DNA of 64,000 nt from Malachius bipustulatus. Its lineage: Eukaryota; Arthropoda; Insecta; Coleoptera; Melyridae. Positions 21,610 through 33,574 of the stretch are shown here, one piece after another. The position numbers and the translations under genes are program-made. The notes under the pieces are model-generated. The model was not told the origin of the DNA. It searched no databases and saw only the letters and a list, made by a program, of their open reading frames with translations. Location: NCBI GenBank assembly GCA_910589415.1, contig OU342633.1:16964858-17028857 (forward strand). The letters run 5' to 3'. Position 1 is the first letter of the stretch. Every line of letters begins with the position of its first letter.

Positions 21610-23449
21610 TGTATAAGGTATCGGACTATGACTTCGAAAATCAAAAGCGGAGCCCTAAAAATGTAGCAATGGATGACAAATTACGTGTTTTGAGTACAAG
21701 AGTTATTTACAAACACTTAACTGGCATGTAAACTAAAATACATCATACATCACTATTCAGCTTTCTGACAACTTCCTACTCTTCAAAATTACATGTAATG
21801 TTTTTCATATACCTATGTAGGTATAATACGGACATATTGCAGACAACCGGTAATAGGAAACTATACGTTAGTATAAACACATTAGAAAGGCAAGACCGCG
21901 GTCTAGGATATATTATAAAAAAAATTAACAGAACGATGATTAAAAATAGTTAGGTTGTAGGTTTACAGCAACAGTGGTGCAATTTTAGGTAGACACAGAC
22001 ACAGAGGTGATCGACCAGAATCCAGGAGAACGTAGGACGTTGCTAAATATCATCAAACTGGGTGACTGGCGTCTCCTGTTTTATATAACCAGGTTGCCAA
22101 TATCCATTAGCATAGGTTAATTTATTCGAAGTAGTTCAATTAACCTAGTTAACAACATCCGTGCAGCAGAATGTCGGGAAAGGGCACCTAAGCGAAACCT
22201 TCAGGATGTCGAGCGCACGGTTTGGAAAGGGTTTACACAAAAAGTACATCACTGATAATTTATGAGGAAATTGAATTTTTAGGCATTGTTTTCAAGGAAA
22301 ATTTAAAATCTTTAATACAATCATTCCCATCTTCTCGTATCTTCCAGCGAACTACTATGTTTTATTCATTTATTTTCATTAACACAAAGTTCCATATTTT
22401 TTTTTAATGGAAATAGCTTTTTTAACAGAATTCACCACATGGACACATTTTCACGCTTACAAATAATAGGTAGGTACACTAATTTGCCGTGCACATGCAG
22501 CACTACAGACATGCATGCCTCTGTTATTGATTTTTTGCAAGAACACGCTTACAATGATGATAGGTCTCCAAAGTCTCAAACATCCATAGAATGGGACAGT
22601 GTTCTTTACGTCTTCTCAGATTTCTATACATATAGCTATAATAATTATTTTGAAAATTCCTTTATCCCATAAGTTAAGTTTCAAACCGAAGCATTTATTG
22701 GTATTTCTGAAGTAGTACACGACTTTGTTTAGTACTCAACATGGCGAATCCACGGAGGTAACTTTTTTGTTTAAAAAAGGTTAACAATATTTTGTTACAC
22801 CATGAAAGTACAAGAAAAGTGTATTTAAGATTTTAACAACATTTACAATTTAGATAAACATTATTTAATGAAGAGATTTGAAGGAATATTTTTACTCTAC
22901 TATACCGTTAGAACAAATTAACCAGAGACTGCAGAAGCTTCACGGATATTCTCAACCATTGAAATACGAGTCCGAGTAAATTACAGAAAATTTGTGCAAT
23001 TTTTAGCTGATTTATTTTATTTCAAATATTTTTAATAGTTCCTGAAATAGGCTGAAAAACTGAAAATTATTTTTTGTAGTACATTTACTCAATCGTCGTG
23101 AGCTATCCATTTGGAATTTCAAAAATTTTCAAAGCCGACTAGATCCCACAATTTTTATAGAATACTTTAGTTTTTCTCAAGGAAATCAAAAAAAATTGGA
23201 TTTTTCTTTTTTCGAAAAAAATAACATTTTTAGTTTTCTTTTTTTTTATATCTACAGTTCCATCACAAAATTATTAATTTCTGGAAATACTCATTCTCAT
23301 TAGCATTGATTTTGATGATATTTTGTCTTGCACGGGTTCTTTATTCATTCTTAAATATCTCGGAAATGGTGATATTGTTTACGTTGTACACCAAAAACGT
23401 AATATGTCTTTTCTCCTCTAAACAACACGAGGTATCTACCAAAAATGAC
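21610..23449. other. Intergenic, no gene seen
   Basis: AT-rich. A segment near 23095-23165 (CAAAGCCGACTAGATCCCA) recurs in the palindrome at 59650-60652. The 22439-22672 frame has no motif. Confidence 0.4.
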
Positions 23450-23757
23450 TAATTTTGCATTAAAGTTAGTGGTATAGAAATGTTTAATATTAAAAAAAAA
23501 ATTCATCGGTAGTATCAAATCATGTACCTCAATTAGTACAACAACTGTCAAAAATTTCGAGTTATTCTAATGAGTCAATTTTTAGATATTTTTAGCGAAA
23601 AAAAAAATTTCGAAGAACTTTAACAACCTGTATCTCTAAAACTAAAGCTCCACCGACTCATGTCTAAAGAAACTTTTTGGCTTATTTTTGCATTTCCTAC
23701 TTATACATGCCCTTTAATTTTGTAACACCTATTCAATAACACCCTGTATAATATATC
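23450..23757 (-). repeat. Single arm of a CAGGGTG-family element
   Basis: Ends AACACCCTG at 23757 before TA and shares the AGTACAAC/TCAATTTTTAGATAT block with the 6011-6435 family. No opposite arm. Confidence 0.5.
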
Positions 23758-24321
23758 TCACTCAGCAATGACTTAACTTTAACTTAACTAGGTATGTGCT
23801 TTTAATCTAAAAACTGGAGTATAGAATAGGCTAAATAAGTATTAACTGTAGTGGCGCCTATAGGCCCCCCACGTAGGCAAACTTGACAATTCGATATGCG
23901 TCAAGAACTAAGTTTTTACGACTTTTCGACTAAATCGTGGGAAATAGAACGACGGTAAAAGTGGATTGTTGCGGTACGTCGGATCACGAGAATATGCTTA
24001 ATTTACGCATTTATTATTACTCCTGAATCTGTCTTTAGATAGCAAATTAAAATGAAAAATTTAATTTGAGACAGGTAGGTAACTAATACTAATAAACAAT
24101 AATATTATGAATACAAAACAATAATACTGCTATACTTTTTTTCTAGTTGTATTTCAGGCAAAGGGTTCCAAATCATATCAATAAATCAGTTTCTGAGCAG
24201 CGGAATGTTTAAAGTAATATTTCTCAGCTTTAACAGCTGCAAAATATGTCAAAAACTCTTCGACTTACCTACATAAGTTGAATAAAAAACCCGAAAACAT
24301 GAATAAATCACGAGTAAATAG

Positions 24322-26275
24322 TAGAGAGGGTCTAACTTTCGAACCGCCTTGGACTCGAGAATTTTTTTTTTTTTTTTCATAAAGTTGGACCCCCTCTTCA
24401 TTTTGGTGGCATTTTCCAAAATTTAATCGACGCCCTGGCGGAGAAATGTGCATGCGAAGACATCGGCAATGGTTTTTTTGCACATAACTCGCTTAATTCA
24501 ACTCTGAGCATAGTAAATATCGGTTAAAAAATGAAGAGCTCTCGAAGACGCGTAATTTGAACTTTGACTGGTCCAAATCGGTCAAACGGTTCTCGAGATA
24601 TCGCATTTTCAATTTTAAGGCCCTTTCTTCAGGGTTCCGCCGCGGTGCGAATACACCGCCGTCCGTGTTCGCGTGTTTTGCATGGAAAAAATCGACTTAG
24701 GGACTTAATTTTTTTTTTTCATCGACAGACAGCAGTGTCCTCAATGATGCCTGAAATTTTGAAGTCGCTATCTCGATTAGAGGGGGAGGGGGAGGGGAAA
24801 TCATAATTAAAATTCAAATTGCTATAACTTTCGCTAATATTGGGGCCTCGGGCCCAACCAATGGGAGATGACACTTTGGAATGCCTACTTTAAAATGGTA
24901 TTTTTTTTTCGATTCCGCCAATATTGGCAAGATGCCCGCAGAAAAACCGATTTCCCTCCCCCCTTTTTTTTATTAAAACTGGTTTTTTGCAATGAAAGAA
25001 GGGGGTGGGGGTAAAATTTTTTCGTCATCAGACGGGAATTTTTTTGTCTTTGATTTGAGCCCCAGTAGACCTTGATCGGACCATTATTAAGGTCACAGGG
25101 TCACCAAACGCGTTTGGTCCTGTAGAATGGCAAGGATTAGGGTTAGCGGGTTCCGCCACCCGGCATTTTTTAGGGCTAAGTGTCCCCTTTCAAGATTTTC
25201 TCACCCTATGTCGCTATCTCAATTAGGGCCTGCACGCGGACGTGATATGTAAACCAATTAATCTAGCCGCGGAGCAGCGAGAGCCGGGGGCGGAGCCTAG
25301 CGCTCCCTCTCCTTTCTCTCTTCTCTCACAGACACACACGCTAGATTAATTGGTTTATATTTCACGTCCGCGTGCAGGCCCTAATTGAGATAGCGACATG
25401 GGGTAAGAAAATCTTGAAAGGGGACACTTAGCCCTAAAAAATGCCGGGTAGCGGAATCCGCTAACCCTAATCCTTGCCATTCTACAGGACCAAACGCGTT
25501 TGGTGACCCTGTGACCTTAATAATGGTCCGATCGAGGTCTACTGGGGCTCAAATCAAAGATAAAAAAAATTTTTTTACCCCCACCCCTTCTTTCATGGCA
25601 AAAAACAGTTTTAAGAAAAAAAAGGGGGGAGGGAAATCGGTTTTTCTGCGGGCATCTTGCCAATATTGGCGGAATCGAAAAAAAATACCATTTTAAAGTA
25701 GGCATTCCAAAGTGTCATCTCCCATTGGTTGGGCCCGAGGCCCCAATATTAGCGAAAGTTATAGCAATTTGAATTTTAATTATGTTTCCCCTCCCCCTCC
25801 CCCTCTAATCGAGATAGCGACTTCAAAATTTCAGGCATCATTGAGGACACTGCTGTCCGTCGATGAAAAAAAAAAATTAAGTCCCTAAGTCGATTTCTTC
25901 CATGCAAAACACGCGAACACGGACGGCGGTGTATTCGCACCGCGGCGGAACCCTGAAGAAAGGGCCTTAAAATTGAAAATGCGATATCTCGAGAACCGTT
26001 TGACCGATTTGGACCAGTCAAAGTTCAAATTACGCGTCTTCGAGAGCTCTTCATTTTTTAACGGATATTTACTATGCTCAGAGTTGAATTAAGCGAGTTA
26101 TGTGCAAAAAAACCATTGCCGATGTCTTCGCATGCACATTTCTCCGCCAGGGCGTCGATTAAATTTTTGAAAATGCCACCAAAATGAAATGGGGGTCCAA
26201 CTTTATGAAAAAAAAAATAAAAAAAAATTGTCGAGTCCAAGGCAGATGGAGCCTTTTTTTGACAGACCCTCTCCA
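24322..26275. mobile_element. 1.95-kb GC-rich palindrome
   Basis: The arms 24322-25290 and 25295-26275 are inverted copies with few differences. Both carry GTCCGTGTTCGCGTG, CCCGGCATTTTTTAGGGCTAAG and CCAAACGCGTTTGG boxes. It is clearly more GC-rich than its surroundings, with homopolymer runs and a loop containing CTAGATTAATTGG. Ends resemble GAGAGGGTCT and AGACCCTCTC. Identical open frames in both arms (24564-24806 plus, 25776-26021 minus) follow from the symmetry. Confidence 0.7.
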
Positions 26276-28250
26276 CTAAAATGTGAACTTATTATGTTGA
26301 TAAGAATGGTGATATTTTTAAATGGAACAATTATATAACCTGAACAATGGGAAAATAATAAGTATTTCAATTTTTACGAGTGCTATGTGCACCAGGAGTC
26401 TCTCTAAAAGAACGTTTCCTTGAAGAAAAGTTCCATGAAAACGTATTCTCTGAAATCGGTCATGTGAAAGCTCATCGTGAGATTTCGCCCATTTCTCAAC
26501 GATTTGGAATGAAATCGTCAAGTCAGGGATTAGGATGTCGCACCGAATTGCGGAATAAATCCACGAAGAGGCGCGCGCTCCGCGAACAGCCGATACTTAA
26601 TTAGCGTATTAGCAAGGTATTTCTCACATATTCCACATAAAAGCATACTTATTTTGTTGTTTGTTTTGATTAAACTAAACTGGAACTCAGAATATATGTC
26701 TGAGTTTTGACTTCTGCCAACCATAATCTATTGTTTGTTGGTGGGATTCCATAAACATTAATAACAATTAATTACATGAACAATTATTATCAAAACAAAT
26801 TCAAAACAAACATAAAACATAGCCTTGTTTCCTATTATATTTACATTATTTATGTCTTCTTTACACATTTTTCTTTGCATATTCTTTGCATTCTTTATGT
26901 TTTACGTCAAACGTAAGGAACGAATTCTTTACACGTAAAGGCACATCACTGGATGTATTATTCCAGACAAGTACAAATTTTTTTATGACATTTTGAATGT
27001 CATGACGCGTCTGCAACATGTCGTCGACATGTCGAAAACAATTGTCGTGTATAAAGTATGCCACCGATCTAATCAAATATTACCGTCTGTTCAGGATGAA
27101 AATTATGTGAACCGACTCGCTTGACAGTTTAAGCACAGTCTTAATAGGAGTCAATAACCTAACATTTTAATCCCAATGGATCATACCTCCAATAATTACT
27201 TATAGCTCATCAATCCACGTAGATGCCTAATTGCTGGAGGAGTTCATTGCGCTAAACTATCGGATTGTAATTAAGAGATACAAATTATTTTGATAACTTG
27301 TAGAAATTTCACCTGTAAGATAATGCGTAATTTCGTACTCTATAGATGAAGTCCAATAATGTGCAGCAACATGATATGTATTGTTTGTTTTTGTTAGCGA
27401 AAAAATTATCATAATGGAAAAACTGACCTACCTAGAGAGGCCAGTGTAGACTTATATAATAGATCAACTTTAATCTATTTGTGTTAATACTGATAACGTA
27501 CCCACACCATGGTTTTTATAAATTACTTACGTTAAAGCGCATAGAGTTTAACTGGTTAGTATAATCAGCAGCAATTTCCAATGTCTGCTGAACAGATTTT
27601 CAGAAGAATTCAGATTACGAAGCGCTTACGGGAATTAGATCAGATAATACAATTCGATTAATTAATGAATGCCCATCAATGCCCATCGACCGCTCAGTGA
27701 GGAATGAGAGCAGGTAAATAATTGGAACTTCTATCAGACCAAGTACCTACATAAGTAATTACATGTTCTGGTGAAAACTACCTAACATATCGGATGATTC
27801 ATAGGGAGGGCGGTAAGCTGATGCAAGTCAAATTCAATCTAAACGTCTCCTATATTAAATGAACAAAAAACTTGTAATTTATAATTTTAATAAGTCAACA
27901 TTTTCATAACTCAGCAATAGAATTAATTAGAATCGACAAATTTTTGCAGATCGCTGCTTCCCATTCTGACCCAGAGAGGTGAAAATTGTAGTAAATGGGA
28001 AATAAAAGACTTTTGCGTATCTATGACGAATTTAAAAATATACCTATTTTGAATACTTGCTATCAGCAGTATATCCCACTTGAAATCACAACCCGTTTTG
28101 TGAAAGTCATTTTGTGAGAGCCACACGTGATATAAAACGGTAGAAGGGTTGAAAATCCAGCCAAATGGTTTACCCACCCTTATAGTAGTAGTAACTTGTC
28201 CAGTTCTATTGATAATAAATAAAAAATTGAAATCGTAATTGATGTCGGGC
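26276..28250. other. Intergenic with a dispersed repeat
   Basis: 26800-26965 (GTAAAGGCACATCACTGG end) recurs at 58300-58440. The 26660-26725 stretch shares GTTTTGACTTCTGCCAACCA with 55410-55432. No gene is recognised. Confidence 0.4.
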
Positions 28251-28277
28251 TATTGTGCTGTTGTCTATGGAGATGAT

Positions 28278-28332
28278 TTGCTCCAAACGTTTCGTCAACA
28301 GCTGCGGTAGACATCATCAGCAGTTACGCGTA
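28278..28332 (-). ncRNA. Degenerate hammerhead-like motif of Penelope type
   Basis: The minus strand shows CTGATGA (complement of 28314-28320), a GTC/GAC hairpin and GAAAC (28289-28293). One extra T after CTGATGA and no clear cleavage triplet make it doubtful. The adjoining Penelope-like ORF supports descent from a ribozyme. Confidence 0.35.
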
Positions 28333-28471
28333 CGCAAGCGATGTTTACTATGACTAGAAGGCCGTCTAGTGACGTCATACCCCCTCCACTAACTATCTCG
28401 ATCATACGAACGGCCTGTCTCTCCGATGATGTCATAGATTTAGGTTTAGATTTAAAACTCCGCAGTTTTAT

Positions 28472-28714
28472 TCATTCCTCCTGCCTGTTGAAATTATTTG
28501 GATATTTATAAATTTCAATTGCTTCACGATGTAAACGGGTGTACGCGTTTGGTGGTTCCGATGTATACAAAACCACAGGAGCAAGGCATTCTATAAACTC
28601 CATAATTCCATAAACTCCAATAAAATGCAAAAAAATAACCTTACCAGCTACATGACTGACGGGTTCGCGGGAGCCGGTAAGGTTGCTGGGTATGAGCATT
28701 GGTAGTCGGCTCAA
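28472..28714 (-). pseudogene. Penelope-like ORF, C-terminal tail
   Basis: The frame ends SEPPNAYTRLHREAIEIYKYPNNFNRQEE before a stop. The R-x-REAIEI-x-K-x-x-NFN-x-E-E pattern is typical of the region after the GIY-YIG endonuclease in Penelope-like polyproteins, usually followed by a KL-x-x-W motif not seen here. Upstream residues of the 80-codon frame do not match and probably come from another insertion. Confidence 0.5.
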
Positions 28715-29045
28715 GTGCTCTTCTCACGTACCTACATAGACTGACTGCTAAGCTAAGATATCTATAGTGGTATATTCGCAATAAAAGGCTTAAAAAGCAC
28801 TGTCTGTTTGGAGATATTGAGAACTGTCTGCTTTACCTCCCTAAGGAACGTAAATTAAATATTGATACAGTCGAATGACATCATTCCATATTTAAAATTG
28901 TACAACCAATGTGACTTTTCTAGAACTGTCGTAGAGGAACTATTTCAGAAACATTGCTCGCAAATACAATAAATATATTTACATGCTACTATATTTCGCA
29001 GCTTAGAAATTGCGAAGAAAACTAAAACGTTGTTTTTTATTGCAG
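28715..29045. other. Intron upstream of the first visible ankyrin exon
   Basis: AT-rich, no coding potential; ends in a pyrimidine-rich TTGTTTTTTATTGCAG acceptor at 29045. Confidence 0.55.
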
Positions 29046-29175
29046 ACGGTCCTGAGTTATATCGCTTCTTATGGAACAATAGATATATTAGAATTAGTTG
29101 TCAAATTACCCGGGCTAGATCCAAATAAACCTGATAACGAAGGCAATACTCCTCTACATTTTGCTGCACAAGCTG
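29046..29175 (+). CDS. Ankyrin-repeat protein, internal exon a
   Basis: Starts in phase 0 after TTGCAG, ends in phase 1 at a GTGAGT donor. It encodes TVLSYIASYGTIDILELVV...LDPNKPDNEGNTPLHFAAQAG. This holds the second half of one ankyrin repeat and the start of the next, with the canonical DxxGxTPLHxAA signature. The first exons lie to the left of the window or were not recognised. Splicing to 29720 restores GGT (Gly) and continues the repeat as AGQLECLSCLLSR, which strongly supports the junction. Ankyrin repeats are protein-binding scaffolds, so no enzymatic role is implied. Confidence 0.85.
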
Positions 29176-29719
29176 GTGAGTATTTTATTCTTATATACTT
29201 AGAAATAAATTAAATCGCGAGGTGTTCGCTTAATAATTTAGGACAGAGTTCTCTTTTCCACTCAGTTCTATGTCTTGGTTATCGAACCCCACATATGTTT
29301 CAGCAACACATCGTTTAACTCGAGGTTTAACTCGAGATGGCAAGCTTACCTAGGTTTTCGTGAGACCAAAAGTTAGGCTCATCTCGACTAGATGTGCTAG
29401 TCCAAGTCGTGTAGAAACATTAAAGTCCTAAGCCTTCCAAGCGAGTGTCAAGACATGTTGCCTGAAACCCTTATAAGATCTACTATATGAACAGAAGAGT
29501 CTTGTTCGGTGTGAATTGTAATTAGGTATAATCTAAAACCTTTTTTTTCAATAAAAAGAGGAAACATCGGTATTAACCGATATTGCTGAAGTATAAGACA
29601 CACTGAATATACTTATAGGGAACTCCTAAACTTCAAAAATCAGTACCTAATTATTAAAGATTTAGCCATTTTAAGATACAGTTATATGTATATCTAATTC
29701 TTGTTAATTAAAATTGCAG
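29176..29719 (+). other. Intron 1 of visible ankyrin gene
   Basis: A 544-bp intron with GTGAGT donor and AATTGCAG acceptor. No mobile element recognised. Confidence 0.75.
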
Positions 29720-29860
29720 GTCAGTTGGAATGTTTAAGTTGTCTGCTAAGTAGATGTAAAGGAATCAACATAGACGCAAAGAATAACTTAGGATTCACAC
29801 CTCTAATGAAGGCTGCATTGCAAGGAAGAAATAAATGTGCCAAAATTCTCCTATTTGCGG
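29720..29860 (+). CDS. Ankyrin-repeat protein, internal exon b
   Basis: Exactly 141 nt, phase 1 to phase 1, ending at GTAAGT. Encodes QLECLSCLLSRCKGINIDAKNNLGFTPLMKAALQGRNKCAKILLFAG. A full ankyrin repeat core is visible (xNxxGFTPLMKAAxxGxxxCxxxLLxxGA), completed by GANPTLRD in the next exon. A symmetrical exon (1-1) keeps frame if skipped. The following intron is about 13 kb. Confidence 0.85.
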
Positions 29861-30949
29861 GTAAGTTTTGGAACTTCATATACCTACCTATAATTATAAG
29901 TTTCTTAAGTTACTTTATTAACAAACACTGTAAAAAATTAAGCCTTGCATTTTTGGTTACCTGCGGCAATGCCTAATTCAGTAAAACCAATAAATGCAAA
30001 ATGTAAAAAAATATTAGCACAACAATTTTCGAATTAAAATCTCAAATAATAAAGGAGCTGTTGATAAAATTAAGAATCTCATTCTTCAGTTTCTTCAGTA
30101 TTTTTCAGGAACGGTCACAGATATTTTGTATGTCTTGACCTAATAGCCACAAAATAGGGCATATTTTCTCTAATTTAACTGGTCCTCTATCTCATAGTGT
30201 TAAGGAGATACCCATAGTGAGCTCTAAAAAGGGACGTCCCTGTATTTAATACAAAAACTGGAAATAAATGGATAAACTGAAGGTAAAGATGAACAATGGA
30301 ATGTAGAAATGTGATAAAATTTCAACCCTTATTTATGAAAGTTCATGCGTTTAATAATTTTGTTATTTAATTTAAAAAAGATGAATTAGAAAACATGTAG
30401 GTACCTATTTGGCTTATTTTAGACAGACATAAAATTCAGCAAGAATTAATTATATGCAAAATGTAAAATATTATTTCTATTATTTATTATTTGTATTGAC
30501 ATTTGTATAGGCAATCTGGGTCATTTTAATATCGATAACACAGGCGGGGTTTAAAGGTCAAATATCATTTAGACATCGTAAAAAGTGTGGCTCATCAGTC
30601 TGCATGACTGTACAAAATTTCGAACCCCGACTCCTTCAAACAGCGAAAATACAGGGTTATATTCATCTTAAATGCGACACTCTGTATCTTCGTTTCTGGG
30701 AAATACATGTTTTCAAAGCGGGTTATTGTCGACGTAGATGTAGTGGTTGAATGTTTAAAAATGTAGGTAACCACGATGTTGTGGTTGAAGATATAATACC
30801 AGTAAGAATTCTCAGCTATTCAATAATAAGTATTGGCACCATGGCAGCTAATTAACCAAACAGGGGCACAATATCCAGCTGTTGAATAAATAAGTGACAG
30901 TGCTGAGGTATGTTTAAGGTTTTTGCATCAGCTCCCCAAGTTTTGCCAG
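29861..30949 (+). other. First part of the 13-kb intron
   Basis: No coding signal for the host gene. 30067-30245 is a single arm of the palindrome family at 59650-60652 (CAGGAACGGTCACAGATAT, CTCTAATTTAAC). Confidence 0.5.
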
Positions 30950-31975
30950 CAAATAATTTTCATAATAAAGTGTTAAGTTTTTGTTTCAATTTTTCTATTA
31001 TGTTGGTTGTAGTTCAGTGATGTATCCAACATAACCCCAAGATAAGTTGAATTTAAATTATGTTTGAGTGCTACTCGTTTCAGTTTAATCAATAGCTGTT
31101 GATGTCGTTGATGGTTATTTAGATGGAAACAGATGGAAACATTGAGACGCAATCTCAATTTCTTAAATTAATTATCCATTACCTCCAAGTCTTCTATTAA
31201 AGTTCTTTCAATTTGGTTGAATTCTTTAGATTGATAAGTTAAAACTATATCATCAGCATAAATGGATTTTCTTTATTCGGTCATTGGTATTTCAATCAGG
31301 TAGGTAGATATTAAATAAGATTGGTAAGGAGTACAGAATCTTGTGGTAGATCATTATTTATAATAATTGATCTTTATTTGCTGCTCTTGTGGTTTGTGAA
31401 AACTCTAATTTTTCTATTCGACGACACTTTTTTAATCAAATTTGAAGAGTCCACTTTTTCAAGCAGTATCGTACGCAGCAGAAATATCTAGAAAATACTT
31501 TTCCCGTTTTCAGGTTTCGTTTGCAACCAGATTCAACGTGTGTTGTTGAAGCTAATACTTTACAACAGCAGTTCCTGTTTTGTCTGAATCAACCTTGTTC
31601 AATTGGAAGATGTTCTTCATTTATTGTTGAGATCCACAGATAAAGTAATTTATCCAAAATCTTGTAGGTAACACCAGCAGAGTGTTACATCCTATAATTG
31701 GGTTTCCTATTTTCTGGTTTTAATAGGGCTATTATCTTCACTATCCTAAAAGCAGCTGGTATATTTCCTGAAATGAGTATGTCATTGAAAAAAGCTAATA
31801 ACCAGTTCAATGAAAAACTACCCAATTTTTTAAAGATTTCTGGAAAAACACCATCAAAACCAGCAGCTTGGAGTTACTTTGTTGACTTAATGGTCGTCTT
31901 TAATTCATCCAAAGTAAAAGGCTGGGAAATTGTACTAGAATTTCTTTCGTTTTTCCTTTGCTTCTTAAGTTGAAG
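30950..31975 (-). pseudogene. Heavily decayed LINE reverse transcriptase
   Basis: With several frame changes, the minus strand reads SQPFTLDELKTTIKSTK..QAAGFDGVFPEIFKKLGSFSLNWLLAFFNDILISGNIPAAF, IIALLKPENRKPNY, VTYKILDKLLYLW, LPIEQ..FRQNRNCC, then ...CFHLNNHQRHQQLLIKLKRVALKHNLNSTYLGVMLDTSLNYNQH. This is the KAAGFDGVxPE, FxQTKxIAxLKPGK, EQAGFRPGRSCxDQ and FHLNNRxA...YLGVTLDRSLTYxxH order of a jockey/CR1-type LINE family distinct from the others here. Many stops make it an old copy. Confidence 0.65.
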
Positions 31976-32129
31976 TTTATTCTCATCAATTTCGGTCTTG
32001 AAAATTAAAACAGAATGTGAAGTAGTTACCATTCTTGATGCAATTGCATTTGATGAAATGTTGAGTGTGTTTCTTTAGCCTGTTACTACTATATTTCAGT
32101 TTATAATAATTCATTAGTTCATCAATAGG

Positions 32130-33547
32130 TGACGAGGCGTCTCGTTTTCTTCCCTGGAGAATCTGCAAACGCCATCTTTTTTTATGGCATGTTTCCTCAG
32201 GTGTTCATTGAGCTTGCAATGACCTGTTAGGAATCCTGTTAGCATTCTGAGACTTACTTTGTTGAGGGTCAGGAGTTTTCTTGACCTTTATCGGTTAAAG
32301 TTCCCGAGGAGCTCCTTGGATTATCTCAATCCTGAGAGGTTATTCCAATGGATTTCTCTCAGTTTTTCTTCTTCCTTCCGAAGTTCTGCCTTGAAGAACG
32401 TGTCTTCGAGGCTACAGAATGGTTCTGGTCCTATAAAGGGTGTTGATGGTGCTTTTCTTGTCAATGGGGCACGTTCGTTTCCCTCAATCCCAGTGTGTCC
32501 TGGTATCCATTTGAGGTGAATTTTGTTCTCTCTGCCTAGTTTTTTGAGTTTTTGTAGGCAATTCCATGCCATTTTTGAGCTGATGATAGGAGAACTCAGA
32601 GTCTTCATGCTGCTTGACTGTCTGTCAGTATTGCTATTTCCCTATTTTTATAGTTTCTGTCGAGGTTTATTTGGGCGCATACTTCTATTGCGTACAGTTC
32701 GGCTTGAAGTATGCTTGGAGATGTTCCCATCGGCTCGGAGTAGTTGGTGCCTGGCCCATATACTCCTGCCCCAGTTCGCTCCGTGGCCTTGGAGCCGTCA
32801 GTGGACCATCTTATTATACCTTCTTATTTGAGAGTGTGAATAATGGATGTGTTGCTCCATTCCTCTTTCGTAGACAGTTCCATGATGAAGTTTCTCTTGA
32901 AGCTGAATTTCTTGACAGGTTTGTCTTTTGGCATTATCAGGAGGTTCTTATAGATGTCCAGGGGTTGATTCCCCTCGGTCCGTAGTCCCCCCCCCTGATT
33001 CCCATGCTTGACATTCTGAGTTGAGCCTCTGCGGCACTTCTCTCAATCACTAAGTGCAGTGATGTGAGATCTAGAATTACTTCCAACGCTGCTGTTGGGC
33101 ATGTTTTCATTGCTCCTGTGATGCAGAGGCATGCAAGTCTCTGGATCTTCTCGAGTGTTTCCCTCGCTGTTATTAGCTTGGTCCTCTTGTACCAGACGAC
33201 CGCTCCGTATGTGATGATGGGTCTTACCAGCATGGTGTACATCCAGCGTAAAATGGATGGGTTGCAATCCCATGCATTCCCCGCCATCTCCTGCACACCA
33301 TGAGTACGGATGTGGCCTTACTTACTGTTGTATTCAAGTGCTTGTTCCACATTAGCTTCTTATCCAGTGTTATTCCCAGATATTTTACTTCTTCCTTCCA
33401 TTTTAACTTGACTTCATTTAAGTCGATTGTTTTGAGGTTTGGAAGCTTGTTTTTACTTGTGAATGGTATCAGTGTAGTTTTTGTAGGATTGATGTTTAGT
33501 CCCATTTTCTGGTACCATTTCAAGGTTATCTTTAACCCCCTCTGCAC
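32130..33547 (-). pseudogene. LINE A ORF2: thumb, RNase H and tail, frameshifted
   Basis: Downstream of the RT core, fragments in shifting frames read MQRGLKITLKWYQKMGLNINPTKT..YLGITLDKKLMWNKHL, then LRWMYTMLVRPIITYGAVVWYKRTK...RLACLCITGAMKTCPTAALEVILDL. The last (32321-32608) reads SSKMAWNCLQKLKKLGRENKIHLKWIPGHTGIEGNER, the third part of an RNase HI domain. The GCPQG motif region has lost frame near 33690. The gene is dead, but every block matches copy 2. Confidence 0.75.
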
Positions 33548-33574
33548 TATGTCGCAGAGTGTTCCTTCATATTT

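Larger units (their letters stand above)
28250..28714 (-). mobile_element. Penelope-like element, 3' remnant
   Basis: On minus, the end of a GIY-YIG-type ORF (28472-28600) is followed about 150 bp later by a hammerhead-like motif (28278-28332). The order ORF, then hammerhead, on the same strand, is known for Penelope-like retroelements. Reverse transcriptase and most of the endonuclease are missing. Confidence 0.5.

Noticed and set aside
24564..26021. Duplicate ORFs starting MTGPNRSNGSRDIAF
   Set aside because: Mirror-image arms of the 24322-26275 palindrome, with no known motif.
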